From assembly GCA_002083405.1 (NCBI GenBank), contig LVWT01000019.1:1-64000 (forward strand): DNA of 64,000 nucleotides, read 5' to 3'. Position numbers and translations under genes: made by a program. Below the pieces are notes generated by a model. That model worked only from the letters and a program-made list of their open reading frames with translations. It was not told the origin of the DNA and searched no databases. This document shows, in pieces, positions 18,435 through 27,647 of the stretch. Origin of the DNA: Nitrospira sp. SG-bin2 (GTDB taxonomy: Bacteria; Nitrospirota; Nitrospiria; Nitrospirales; Nitrospiraceae). Every line of letters starts with the position of its first letter. The first letter of the stretch is position 1.

Positions 18435-18833
18435 ATGAACACCCGCTTTCCCTGGTTTATGACCTTGGCCATTCTGGGCTTGCTGCAATCGACCGGCTGC
18501 ACCCTCAAAGGGACCGTGAATCAAATTACCGATACTACGTCCAATGTGACCGGCACGACATCTGGAGCTGCCTGGTGGAATGAAGACGGCCAGATTACGC
18601 CGGGGTTCAAGGCCGCCGCATTTGCCACGATCAATCACCAGAATCTTCAGCAGGACATTTCTGCGGGCCGGGGCGAGTACCTGAACTCGATGGGGGACTT
18701 GCTGGGCGTGCCTCAAGAGCATCGATTGGCATTCTTTACTGCCGCTCAAGCAGGATATGCCAGGGCAGCCGAGCAGCATCGTGAAACCTTGCTCCCCTTT
18801 CTCCAGAGTACTGCACTGGTGACCGCGCCCTGA
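18435..18833 (+). CDS. DUF3015-like lipoprotein
   Basis: A 132-residue lipoprotein with a signal peptide ending in the lipobox LQSTGC. The mature part contains FATINHQNLQQDISAGRGEYLNSMGDLLGV and a helix with AAQAGY, the DUF3015 pattern of an Asn-containing helix, a Gly-Arg-Gly-Glu turn and an amphipathic helix. Its role is unknown; it is probably held at the inner face of the outer membrane. AAGGAGG precedes the ATG. A universal stress protein gene follows 27 nt later on the same strand, so both may share a transcript. Confidence 0.75.
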   Translation: MNTRFPWFMTLAILGLLQSTGCTLKGTVNQITDTTSNVTGTTSGAAWWNEDGQITPGFKAAAFATINHQNLQQDISAGRGEYLNSMGDLLGVPQEHRLAFFTAAQAGYARAAEQHRETLLPFLQSTALVTAP

Positions 18834-18860
18834 CGGTGGCAACCGGTTTGGCGCTCTACG

Positions 18861-19715
18861 ATGTCCACACCTACACCTGACAGGGCATTGCCGTTCAAAA
18901 CGGTCTTCCACCCGACGGACTTCTCTGCCGACAGCCACATCGCCCTGATTCATGCCTTGAAACTGGCGCTTGTGGCCAGGGCCGATCTGTCGATGATGCA
19001 TATTGATCCGGGCGCGGCGCGGGAGGATTTCGAGGATTTCCCACGCCTCAGTCCCATCCTCGAACGCTGGAATCTCCTCCCGCCGGACCGTCCCGAAGGA
19101 CATGTCTCTCGATTAGGACTATCCATCTCGAATGTCCGGGCGGCGTCGAACAATCCGACTGAAGCGCTACTCCAGCACCTGGCAGACCACCCTGCCGATC
19201 TCCTCGTCATGGCGACGCATCAGTACGACGGATTCGATCGATGGCACCATCAGACCGTCGCAGAACCTGTGGCACGAGGCAGCCACACACCCACGCTCTT
19301 CGTCCCGACACATGTCGAAGGATTCGTCGTTGCAGAAACGGGGGAGCCGAAACTCCGTCGCGTGCTGATTCCCGTCAGTGAGAAACCCAGCCCTCAGACA
19401 GCCGTTGATATTACGGCTCAGCTGGCTCTGGCGCTGGGGTGTGACAAATTGACCGGCATCTTGATTCATATCGGAAGCGGCGCAATACCCCATTCGCTCG
19501 ACTATCCCATGCTCAAGGGATTCGTCTGGCAGACGATGATCGGTCATGGGAATATCGTCGATATGATCCTCGGGATGGGAGCGGATTTCGATGTCGACTT
19601 GATCGTGATGACGACCGAAGGACATCATTCACTGCTCGACATGATACGAGGAAGTACGATGGAACGTGTGTTGCGGGGGGCGCGCTGCCCGCTCCTGGCG
19701 ATCCCGGCGCGTTAG
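18861..19715 (+). CDS. tandem-domain universal stress protein
   Basis: A 284-residue cytosolic protein with two UspA-type alpha/beta domains. The first opens with FKTVFHPTDFSADSHIALIHALKLA, the classic Usp N-terminal strand-turn-helix, and reaches DLLVMATHQYDG near residue 120. The second opens LRRVLIPVSEKPSPQTAVD and ends RGSTMERVLRGARCPLLAIPA, the usual Usp C-terminal signature. The G-2x-G-9x-G(S/T) ATP-binding pattern is seen in the second domain only in degenerate form. Usp proteins are induced by starvation and stress. The 3' end overlaps the convergent helicase gene by four bases. Confidence 0.88.
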   Translation: MSTPTPDRALPFKTVFHPTDFSADSHIALIHALKLALVARADLSMMHIDPGAAREDFEDFPRLSPILERWNLLPPDRPEGHVSRLGLSISNVRAASNNPTEALLQHLADHPADLLVMATHQYDGFDRWHHQTVAEPVARGSHTPTLFVPTHVEGFVVAETGEPKLRRVLIPVSEKPSPQTAVDITAQLALALGCDKLTGILIHIGSGAIPHSLDYPMLKGFVWQTMIGHGNIVDMILGMGADFDVDLIVMTTEGHHSLLDMIRGSTMERVLRGARCPLLAIPAR

Positions 19716-22700
19716 CCTCTTGCCGTTGCAAGGCCGACCGTGTTCGACACGCTCTCTCGTCCGACAACCACCCGTGCGATCCCGCCGTCCTTGAAGACCA
19801 GAAAGTTAGACGGGACGGCGGGAACGCGAGGCCCCGGTAGAATGATGCCGGTGAGATTGAGCGGATCGCAGGCTGAAATTTTGACTTCCTGAGCGAGTCC
19901 TCCCCCGTTGTTTCTCATAGCACGCAGGGATTCAATCGCCTCAGGCAACGCGAATTGTTCGCCGACAACACCGGACACGAATCGGCCTCCTCGCACCTCG
20001 CCAGCCATCTCCATCCGTCGATACTGGACCAGCAAATCCCGCCAGGAGGACACCAACGACTCACGAGCGAGCAAATCCCGAAAGACGACACCGTACCGAC
20101 GCAACAATTGGCGAGCAATGTGCTCACTCACGCTCACAGCCGACAGCGGACAGCTCTCCGCTTGTCTGAGCAACGACCAGCGCCCGGCGGCGTGGCGAGG
20201 GCGGCGAGACCGCTCACGTCCTTCCGCCCGGCGGCGGTGAGGATCGATCAGAGCGCGGAGATTATCGAATCCATCAGCCGTCACCTGACCGGCTGCCACG
20301 AGTTCCCACAGCCCTTCTTCCACTTCGCTCGCCAGACGCCCGGTCACGCGCAGAAGATCGGTGAAGAAACTCGCGCCTCGCTCGTGGAGGGAGCGGCGAA
20401 GATCTTGTGCCACAGCACTAAGCCTCGCATACGGGTCGAGTCTCGTTCGAACAGGCTCGTCTTGGAGTGCCCCCAGCAACCACTCCCTCTCCTCGCGAGG
20501 AAAGATGCCGATCGGCGCGACGCTCGTCGGCACGATCCGGCGGGCTCGTTCCCCATGATCCTGCTCCGACATACGCGGATGGGGCGAGAGCCGCCCCCAA
20601 CTCACCGCCCCACTCAAACAGAGCCGGTCCAATACCTCCGGTTCGTACTTTGACAGGCGTAGGCGTAGGAGGTGGGACTCCCAGGCGGATACGGCTGCTT
20701 CAAAGCCGGCCAGCTGGTGGATCACTGCCAAGACCCCGGCTTCTCCGTGCAAGCGAGATCCCGGTGCAACATGCTGCCACTGCAATAGGAAACGCATAAG
20801 CTCCGTCGCTGTGACCGCTTCAACTTCTTTGCGGAGCCTGCCGATGGTCAAGCGATGGATACGGGCCAATAAACGGCGGTGACACCACTCGAATCCGTGA
20901 GGGGTGAGGGGTGAGGGGTGAGGCGACAATTCATCCCCTTGGCGTATCACGGGTGACGGGTGACGGAACTGGCCGCGAAGCACTTGGCCGGATGCTTCGA
21001 GACGAAGCAATGCATGATCTACTTGCAAGGGGAGCAGACCCAGCCGATTTGAAAGCTCGGCTGCCGTCGTGGGACCGATGCTTTCCATCCACCCGAGCAC
21101 AATCGCATCGAGTGTAGTCTCGTTACCCTGGGCACCCATCGACTCAATCTGCGTTCGTTTCTCCCCAGCTACCCAGACCCGTAACTCTTTCGCCTCGCCC
21201 CTTACGCCTAACCCCTCACCCCTCACGTTGAGTTGAACAGCGCGGCCGGACTCAACCAGGACGGGAAGATAGCCTACCCACTCCGTTGGGATCGGCTCAG
21301 GCAACCAGACCAAAGTCAGCAGCGCGTCGTGCAGCTCATCGGGGTCTCGGACAATAGGCCACGATTCTCGCCGCACAGTCTCGATCGCATCCGGATCAAG
21401 CGCGCCGATGTGTCCGGCTAGATCAGCCGGAAGCGTTCGCCGCATCTCCACGGCACGCGCGCGGCGCTCCTCCAGCGGCGCATCGTCGAGGAAGGCATAG
21501 GGATTGGCATTCAGGACTTCATGCGAGAATACGGATGGACTCGGCGTATCAATTGCCACACAACGGATTATTCCCGTTTCGATCTTCCGAAGCACATCGG
21601 TCAGCCCATCGAGATCCATCGCATCGGTCAGACAGTCTCGCACCGTTTCATTGACCAGTGGATGGTCGGGAATCTGCCTCGTCCGTTCGCCCACCATATT
21701 GTCCTGGCACGCGAGCGCGTCCGGAAACACAGCCGCCAGCAGATCTTCAGCCTTCATCCGCTGAATCTGAGGCGGAACTTTCTTGCCATTGGAAAAACGA
21801 AGCAGCGCGAGCGCCCGCGATGCGTTCCATCGCCAGCGGGTCATAAACATCGGCGCTTGAAGCACGGCTTGAATCAAAACTTCGCGCACGGAATTCGAAT
21901 GGAGATAGCCGAACACCGACTCCAATGGAAAACTGTGCCGCTCGCCGAGTGAAATCACCAGGCCATTGTCCGTCGCAGCCGCTTGCAGCTCGAAATCGAA
22001 CGCCACACAGAACCGTTTCCGCAGGGCCAACCCCCATGCGCGATTGATCCGCCCGCCGAACGGCGCATGAATCACCAGCTGCATGCCGCCGCTTTCATCA
22101 AAAAACCGCTCGGCAACAATCGTCTCTTGCGTCGGCATCGTCCCCAGCACGGACTTGCCGGCCAGAATATATTCAATCGCCTGCTGCGCGCCGCGTTGAT
22201 CAAGTGCGCATTTATGGTGAAGCCAGCGAAGAGCTGAGTGCTGAGGAGTGATTGCTGAGGACAGGCTGAGATCTGAAGGAGAGACGCTCTCTGCAATTTC
22301 CTGCCGGAGTGCGGCTACTTCAGCCGACAGTTCCGCCGTGCGCGAAGGCGCTTCGCCTCGCCAGAATGGAATATTTGGCGGCGCGCCGTGCGCGTCTTCC
22401 ACACGAACCTTCCCGGACTCAACGCCCTTGATGCGCCAGGACGTATTCCCCAATAGCATGATATCGCCGGCCAGACTCTCCACCGCAAAGTCCTCATCGA
22501 CCGACCCCACGACCGTACCGTCCGGTTCGGCCACAACAACGTAGTTCGCCGTATCGGGAATAGCGCCGCCGGAGGTGATCGCCGCCAGCCGCGCCCCGCG
22601 CCGACCCTTGAGGCGGTGATTGATCCGGTCATGAAACAAATAGGCGTGGCCCCGCCCGCGCTGTGTGGCAATCCCGTCGGCCAGCATCCGAATCACCTCG

Positions 22701-24043
22701 TCAAAGTCCTTCTGCGCCAGCTCGCGATAAGGATAGGCACGCCGGCACAACGCGAACAACTCGTCGTCCGACCACGCCTGGCTTGCGGCAGCGGCGACGA
22801 TCTGTTGGGCAAGGATATCGAGCGGGGCCGGCGGCACAGTAATCCGGTCAAGCATTCCCTGTCTGATGGCGCGCACCAGCGCCCCACACTCGAGCAATTC
22901 ATCCCGCGTCATGGCGAACAGACGCCCTTTGGGAATCGCTTTGACCCAGTGGCCGGCGCGGCCGATTCGTTGTAAACACGTCGCAATCGCCCGCGGCGAA
23001 CCGATCTGGCACACCAGATCGACAGTGCCGACGTCGATGCCCAACTCAAGCGAGGCCGTCGCAATAACCACGCGCGTCTTGCCGGCTTTCAACCGTTCTT
23101 CCGCCGAGAGACGGATCTGTCGCGAGAGGCTGCCATGATGAGCCGCCACGGCATCGGGCCCTAAGTCAGTCAGGCGTTCTTCCAGGTAGTGGGAAACCCG
23201 CTCCGCCAGCCGGCGTGTATTGACGAACACCAATGTAGAGCGATGCTGCCGGACCAGCTCGGCCACACGATCGTAGACATCGGACCAAATCGCATTCGTG
23301 GCGATGGCGCTCAATTCATCGTTCGGAACTTCGACGGCTACATCGAGTTCGCGGCGATGACCTACATCGATGATCGTCGGGCGGGCGCGGGCTCCAACCA
23401 GAAACTCAGCGACCAGTTCGATCGGCCGTTGCGTCGCTGACAATCCGATACGTTGCGGCTTGACGAGCGTGAGGGCTTCCAGCCTTTCCAGCGAGAGCGC
23501 CAGATGAGCGCCGCGCTTATTCGGCGCCAGCGCATGAATTTCATCCACGATAACCGTTCGAACCGTCTGCAACATCCGTCGACTTTTTTCCGCCGTCAGG
23601 AGTATGAACAGAGATTCCGGGGTTGTGACCAGAATATGCGGCGGGCGTTTGAGCATCTGCTGGCGATCCGTCATCGGTGTGTCCCCGGTTCGGACCAGAA
23701 CACGCAGTTCCGGCATCAATAATCCGGCCTGTAACGCCGCATGGCCGATTTGGGCGAGCGGTTGCTGCAAATTCTTTTGAATGTCGTTGCTCAGTGCCTT
23801 GAGCGGCGAGACATAGAGCACCTGCGTCTGGTCGTCGAGCCCACGGGCGAGAGCCTGCTTGAAAAGACTATCGATACAGGAGAGAAAGGCTGCGAGTGTC
23901 TTGCCCGATCCCGTGGGCGCCGCGATCAGCGCATCCGATCCAGATTGAATCGCAGGCCAAGCCTGGACTTGTACGTCAGTAGGCTGCCCGATATGGTATT
24001 CGAACCAGTCGGAGATGAGAGGATGAAAGGGAGTGAGCGGCAT
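19712..24043 (-). CDS. lhr: Lhr-type DEAD/DEAH-box helicase
   Basis: A large (about 1443 residues) superfamily 2 helicase of the Lhr family, acting on RNA:DNA or DNA duplexes in repair. Walker A AAPTGSGKT is near residue 50, the DEIH box near 165, SATQ near 205, and a helicase C domain with VFVNTRRLAERV, AHHGSLSR and QRIGRAGHW follows. After the Lhr core comes the long C-terminal extension of full-length bacterial Lhr. The ATG at 24043 was preferred to an upstream GTG. The gene is interrupted in-frame by several degenerate 7-bp repeat tracts, which encode odd linkers such as GEGLGVRGEAK and SPHPSPLTPHG between domains. The gene stands alone and converges on the universal stress protein gene. 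Confidence 0.93.
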   Translation of the reverse strand: MPLTPFHPLISDWFEYHIGQPTDVQVQAWPAIQSGSDALIAAPTGSGKTLAAFLSCIDSLFKQALARGLDDQTQVLYVSPLKALSNDIQKNLQQPLAQIGHAALQAGLLMPELRVLVRTGDTPMTDRQQMLKRPPHILVTTPESLFILLTAEKSRRMLQTVRTVIVDEIHALAPNKRGAHLALSLERLEALTLVKPQRIGLSATQRPIELVAEFLVGARARPTIIDVGHRRELDVAVEVPNDELSAIATNAIWSDVYDRVAELVRQHRSTLVFVNTRRLAERVSHYLEERLTDLGPDAVAAHHGSLSRQIRLSAEERLKAGKTRVVIATASLELGIDVGTVDLVCQIGSPRAIATCLQRIGRAGHWVKAIPKGRLFAMTRDELLECGALVRAIRQGMLDRITVPPAPLDILAQQIVAAAASQAWSDDELFALCRRAYPYRELAQKDFDEVIRMLADGIATQRGRGHAYLFHDRINHRLKGRRGARLAAITSGGAIPDTANYVVVAEPDGTVVGSVDEDFAVESLAGDIMLLGNTSWRIKGVESGKVRVEDAHGAPPNIPFWRGEAPSRTAELSAEVAALRQEIAESVSPSDLSLSSAITPQHSALRWLHHKCALDQRGAQQAIEYILAGKSVLGTMPTQETIVAERFFDESGGMQLVIHAPFGGRINRAWGLALRKRFCVAFDFELQAAATDNGLVISLGERHSFPLESVFGYLHSNSVREVLIQAVLQAPMFMTRWRWNASRALALLRFSNGKKVPPQIQRMKAEDLLAAVFPDALACQDNMVGERTRQIPDHPLVNETVRDCLTDAMDLDGLTDVLRKIETGIIRCVAIDTPSPSVFSHEVLNANPYAFLDDAPLEERRARAVEMRRTLPADLAGHIGALDPDAIETVRRESWPIVRDPDELHDALLTLVWLPEPIPTEWVGYLPVLVESGRAVQLNVRGEGLGVRGEAKELRVWVAGEKRTQIESMGAQGNETTLDAIVLGWMESIGPTTAAELSNRLGLLPLQVDHALLRLEASGQVLRGQFRHPSPVIRQGDELSPHPSPLTPHGFEWCHRRLLARIHRLTIGRLRKEVEAVTATELMRFLLQWQHVAPGSRLHGEAGVLAVIHQLAGFEAAVSAWESHLLRLRLSKYEPEVLDRLCLSGAVSWGRLSPHPRMSEQDHGERARRIVPTSVAPIGIFPREEREWLLGALQDEPVRTRLDPYARLSAVAQDLRRSLHERGASFFTDLLRVTGRLASEVEEGLWELVAAGQVTADGFDNLRALIDPHRRRAEGRERSRRPRHAAGRWSLLRQAESCPLSAVSVSEHIARQLLRRYGVVFRDLLARESLVSSWRDLLVQYRRMEMAGEVRGGRFVSGVVGEQFALPEAIESLRAMRNNGGGLAQEVKISACDPLNLTGIILPGPRVPAVPSNFLVFKDGGIARVVVGRESVSNTVGLATARG
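20897..20966. repeat. 7-bp repeat tract in the helicase gene (GTGAGGG type)
   Basis: Four consecutive units of GTGAGGG/GTGAGGC (20897-20924), then 21 unrelated bases, then ATCACGG GTGACGG GTGACGG (20946-20966). Seven bases are not a multiple of three, so consecutive units are read in different phases. On the coding strand they give the linker ELSPHPSPLTPHG. Confidence 0.8.
21192..21226. repeat. 7-bp repeat tract in the helicase gene (CCCTCAC type)
   Basis: Five consecutive heptamers: GCCTCGC, CCCTTAC, GCCTAAC, CCCTCAC, CCCTCAC. This is the reverse complement of the GTGAGGG unit found 300 bp away, so the same element appears inverted in the same gene. It codes for GEGLGVRGEAK. Confidence 0.8.
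22233..22267. repeat. 7-bp repeat tract in the helicase gene (GCTGAGG type)
   Basis: Units GCTGAGT, GCTGAGG, AGTGATT, GCTGAGG in register every seven bases. The unit is a relative of GTGAGGG with a C insertion after the first G, and it codes the linker SSAITPQHSALR. Confidence 0.65.
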
Positions 24044-24170
24044 GGCACGGGATCGTACCACACCAATTGAAGAGACTCTATTGGCTCAGAAGGAGACGTA
24101 CAGGGAAGCGGGATACGCAGCTAGCTGCGATAGTTTCGCAACCGGCTGTATTGCGGTTAGTGCGTAAAAC

Positions 24171-25307
24171 TTATGGTCGTCCGGGCGTAGCAATTCCTAC
24201 TGGAGTGGTCCCGGCTGGAAACACTGCGCCTAACGAAACCAGTGCGCCAGTACCGGCTGTAATTCGATAGCCAGAGACATTGCCACCACCACCGCTGTTT
24301 GACACGTACACAAATTGGCCGTTTGGTTCTACTGTAATGCCGCTTGGTGTTGTCCCTGCTGGAAAGGGTGATCCAGTCACTGCTGTTAATTCGCCTGTCG
24401 TCCCATTGATCGTAAAGGCGGCCACATTGCCCCCTCCATTCGATGCAAATAGAAATTGGCCATTGGGAGATACGGTAAGACTATTGGGCGTTGTTCCTCC
24501 CACTGGCGCAGGATTTGGATTGAGGCCTGTCGAGGGTATAAGTGTCAGCGCACCACCTCCCCCAATTGTGAACGCCGACACATTGTCGGACCCTTGATTG
24601 CTCACATAGAGAAACTGTCCGTTCGGTGACACCGTTACCGCACTGGGACTTGTTCCAGTAGTTGCATAAGGCGAAGCCGGTGGTCCTGCAACAGGAGTTA
24701 AGGCTCCCGTCGTCCCATTGATTGTGAACGCCGACACGTTGTTCGACCCTTGATTGCTCACATAAAGGAACGCCCCGTTCGGCGATACGATCACCCCACT
24801 TGGCGACGTTCCCGCTCCCACAGCGGCTCCGACTGAAGTCAATGCCCCCGTCACCCCATTGATGGTGTAAGCCGATACAGTTCCGTTGCTGCTCGTCACA
24901 TAAAAAAACTGCCTATTCGGCGATACCGTCGCAGCTGTAGGGTTGGCCTCTGCATCGAATGGTGATCCACCCACTGGTGTCAGCGTACCTATTGCGGTAT
25001 CCACTGTGAAGGCAAGCACATTATTCGTGGCTTGATTCAACGTGATATATGCAAAAGAACCATTGGGTGATACAGCAATTGCGGTTGGTGCAGCAGCCCC
25101 TAATGCGACTGGAGATCCGACAACTGTCAATGCTCCGGTCGTGCCATTGACCGTATACGCTTGTACCTCGTTAGGTCCTGAGCTTACTACATACGCGACT
25201 GGTACTGTTCCTCCCCCAAATCCTCCCTCCCCACCCCCTCCGTCCGGACAACCGGTAAGAAGTAAGGCCAACGGCAGCGCAATCCATGACCACGTTCTTG
25301 TGTTCAT
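24171..25307 (-). CDS. YncE/lactonase-like beta-propeller lipoprotein
   Basis: A 378-residue lipoprotein: signal peptide with lipobox LLLTGC, then a Gly-rich spacer and a seven-bladed propeller. Each blade is about 45 residues and contains the pattern AxSPNGxFxYVxNQGSNNVSAFTING. This is the family of bacterial YncE/lactonase-type (6-phosphogluconolactonase-like) repeats. No catalytic residues are evident, so a binding or surface role is as likely as an enzymatic one. It ends TPVGIATPGRP, the same ending as the next gene, which is its tandem paralogue on the same strand. The blades are near-repeats in DNA as well, with runs such as GTATCGCCGAA reappearing. Confidence 0.8.
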   Translation of the reverse strand: MNTRTWSWIALPLALLLTGCPDGGGGEGGFGGGTVPVAYVVSSGPNEVQAYTVNGTTGALTVVGSPVALGAAAPTAIAVSPNGSFAYITLNQATNNVLAFTVDTAIGTLTPVGGSPFDAEANPTAATVSPNRQFFYVTSSNGTVSAYTINGVTGALTSVGAAVGAGTSPSGVIVSPNGAFLYVSNQGSNNVSAFTINGTTGALTPVAGPPASPYATTGTSPSAVTVSPNGQFLYVSNQGSDNVSAFTIGGGGALTLIPSTGLNPNPAPVGGTTPNSLTVSPNGQFLFASNGGGNVAAFTINGTTGELTAVTGSPFPAGTTPSGITVEPNGQFVYVSNSGGGGNVSGYRITAGTGALVSLGAVFPAGTTPVGIATPGRP

Positions 25308-25419
25308 CAGTGACCTCTGTAGGTTGCAATCGGCATAAGAACCATCGTCTTGCTTATAACACGATGGGAAAAGTATGCCAATACAAACGAGAGTTTTCGG
25401 TTGTAGTTACGACACGTGC

Positions 25420-26628
25420 CTAGGGACGTCCTGGTGTCGCGATGCCTGACGGGCCGGTCCCGGCGCGAAAGGGATTGCCCAATAGTGGATTTACCGGGAC
25501 AAGCAAACCGGTGGATGTGGCAATTGTATAGGACGACACAGTTCCTCCACTGTTTGCCACAAACAGCACTTGCCCATCCGGCGAAAGTGTTACAGCCACA
25601 GGGCTTGTTCCTGCCGGAACAGGGTTGAGGTTGCCTGATGATGGAGGCACGAGAGTCAGCAAACCACCACCGCCGATAGTGAATGTCGTCACATTCCCTC
25701 CGCCGTTTGCCGAGTAGAGAAATTGCCCGTTGGATGAAACGATGATTCCGTTTGGAACCGTCCCTCCAACCGGGATCGGGTTCGGGTTACCTGCTGTCGA
25801 TGGAACTTGCGTGAGAAGCCCGTTCGATCCGACCTGAAACGCGGCGACGGTATTGGAGCCGCTATTGGCCACATAGAGAAACGATCCATTGGGCGAAACC
25901 CTGATGCTCTTAGGAGATGTCCCTCCGGTCGGAATTGGATTGGGATTAGCCCCGGTCGCAGGGACCAGCGTCAGCAGCCCGCTTGCTCCGATCTGAAACA
26001 CTGTGATGACATTGGAAGTACTGCTGGACACGTAGAGAAATTGACCATTGGGGGAAATAGCCATGCTCGAAGGAGCATCTCCTTGAACCGAAACGGGATT
26101 GGTAGTGGCTCCAGTTGGAGGGACCAACGTGAGCGCTCCTGCATCTTCAATGGAAAATGTCGTCACGGTATCAGAGCCGCGATTAGCGACGTACACAAAC
26201 TGGTTGTTCGGTGAGACGGCGAGCGCCACAGGATCCATGCCGACCGAGGCCGGATTGGGATTGGTTTGAGTAGACGGCACGCGTAAGAGTTTGCCATCAG
26301 TCGCCACTCGAAATGCTGTAACGGCATTGCTGGCCCCGGCGTTCGTCACAAATGCGAAGAATCCATTGGATGACACTGCAATTGCCGATGGATCCGCAAT
26401 TTGAGGAAAGGGAGATCCGGCAATCGCTGCCAGTGTTCCAGTGGCCGGATTAATGGAATACCCCGACACATCGTCGGAACCGCGATTTGCGACATAGACG
26501 ATCGATGTCGTGCCGACTCCTCCAATCGCGCCAAAGCCCCCGCCTCCATCGCCATCCCCACAACCACTTCCGGCGAGAAGCACGCACATCGACAGCGCGA
26601 ACCATGATGGTTGCCGTCTCTTCATCAT
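25420..26628 (-). CDS. YncE/lactonase-like beta-propeller lipoprotein (tandem paralogue)
   Basis: A 402-residue lipoprotein with the lipobox LLAGSGC and a Gly/Asp-rich spacer, then propeller blades such as VYVANRGSDDVSGYSINPATG and FLYVANSGSNTVAAFQVGSNG. It ends GPSGIATPGRP, nearly identical to the neighbour downstream, so the two arose by duplication. Several blades carry an extra insert of the type TNPNPASVGMDPV or NPIPTGGTSPK between strands, which the sister protein mostly lacks. The substrate is unknown. A third, broken relative lies at 54-55 kb. Confidence 0.8.
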   Translation of the reverse strand: MMKRRQPSWFALSMCVLLAGSGCGDGDGGGGFGAIGGVGTTSIVYVANRGSDDVSGYSINPATGTLAAIAGSPFPQIADPSAIAVSSNGFFAFVTNAGASNAVTAFRVATDGKLLRVPSTQTNPNPASVGMDPVALAVSPNNQFVYVANRGSDTVTTFSIEDAGALTLVPPTGATTNPVSVQGDAPSSMAISPNGQFLYVSSSTSNVITVFQIGASGLLTLVPATGANPNPIPTGGTSPKSIRVSPNGSFLYVANSGSNTVAAFQVGSNGLLTQVPSTAGNPNPIPVGGTVPNGIIVSSNGQFLYSANGGGNVTTFTIGGGGLLTLVPPSSGNLNPVPAGTSPVAVTLSPDGQVLFVANSGGTVSSYTIATSTGLLVPVNPLLGNPFRAGTGPSGIATPGRP

Positions 26629-26771
26629 CGCCTTGCAGTCCTTCTCGTATGATTCTATACCATTCCGGAATGCTTAGAACAATTACCGCATGATCTCCTG
26701 CTCGTTCCTGATCACATCGCTTCTCCATCAGATGCTCATCCTGTCGCCAAACACATTGCAACGGGAGCGCA

Positions 26772-27647
26772 ATGATTTCAATAGACACTGCCTCCATCTC
26801 GCTGGCACACTACCCATTCATTTGGAGCCTGTTCGGCTTGGCTACATCTCTTGTTATTCTTGGCTCAGGTTATACCGCTCGCTTTGTACTTCCGCTTGCT
26901 GAGCGCCTCTATCCCCGCATCCTGGCAACCAGCCGCAATCCCGACCACCATCTGGCCTCTCTTTCGCCAAACAGCCGAGTACGATTCGATCTCAGCGACC
27001 GCACAACTTGGCAGAACATTCCACCGGACGACGATCTGCTCTGGTGCTTTCCCGCCGAGCCGTTAGAACTCGTTCAAGATTTTGCCAAAAGACTCGGTGT
27101 GCCGTCCCACCGACTTGTAGTGCTCGGCAGCACATCGGCCTATGGAGCCGGCGATATGGAGACTGATCCCCCCTCATGGACGGACGAAACCGCGCCGATT
27201 GATCTCAGTAAATTGCGTGTGCAGGGCGAAGAGTACTTGCGGGAGAAACATGGCGCGGTTGTACTACGCGTGGCAGGCATCTATGGGCCTGGCCGCAATC
27301 CGCTTGACTGGATCAAGAAAGGCCGCGTCGGTCTTTCACGCAAATACGTCAACCTGATTCACGTCGAAGACTTGGCCGAAATTTGCCTCACTGCATTGGA
27401 ACGAGGCCTGCCCGGGGAGGCCTACAATGTCAGTGATGGAACGCCACGTAGGTGGAAAGATATTTGCCGCATGGTCCAGGATCGTTGGGGCATTCAGCCA
27501 TCGGTCGACATCAATGATGCTTCAATCGGCAAACGCATCGCGAACGGCAAGCTCCTGTCGCTGCTGAGCTCCGCCCAGAAATCGTTGGCCCATGTTGACC
27601 TCTACCGATCGCTGGAGCAACTCCACTCCGAAAAGGCAGCTACCTGA
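26772..27647 (+). CDS. NAD-dependent epimerase/SDR-like protein
   Basis: A 291-residue protein of the extended SDR (epimerase) class. The nucleotide-binding turn is LVILGSGYTARFVLPLAE (about residues 33-50). A GSTSAYG segment and the strand LRVAGIYGPGRNPLDWI are typical of YeeZ/GalE-like proteins. The classical Tyr-x-x-x-Lys is not obvious (the position near the VQGEEYLREK stretch is a candidate). The C-terminal part (about 200-285) contains NVSDGTPRRWKDICRMV, as in epimerase substrate domains. The first 30 residues, before the Rossmann strand, are hydrophobic. The 3' end overlaps the convergent CPBP protease gene by eight bases. Confidence 0.78.
   Translation: MISIDTASISLAHYPFIWSLFGLATSLVILGSGYTARFVLPLAERLYPRILATSRNPDHHLASLSPNSRVRFDLSDRTTWQNIPPDDDLLWCFPAEPLELVQDFAKRLGVPSHRLVVLGSTSAYGAGDMETDPPSWTDETAPIDLSKLRVQGEEYLREKHGAVVLRVAGIYGPGRNPLDWIKKGRVGLSRKYVNLIHVEDLAEICLTALERGLPGEAYNVSDGTPRRWKDICRMVQDRWGIQPSVDINDASIGKRIANGKLLSLLSSAQKSLAHVDLYRSLEQLHSEKAAT

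Noticed and set aside
19955..20653. Plus-strand frame of 232 codons inside the helicase gene
   Set aside because: Antisense shadow of the Lhr coding region, with no ribosome-binding site or family features.
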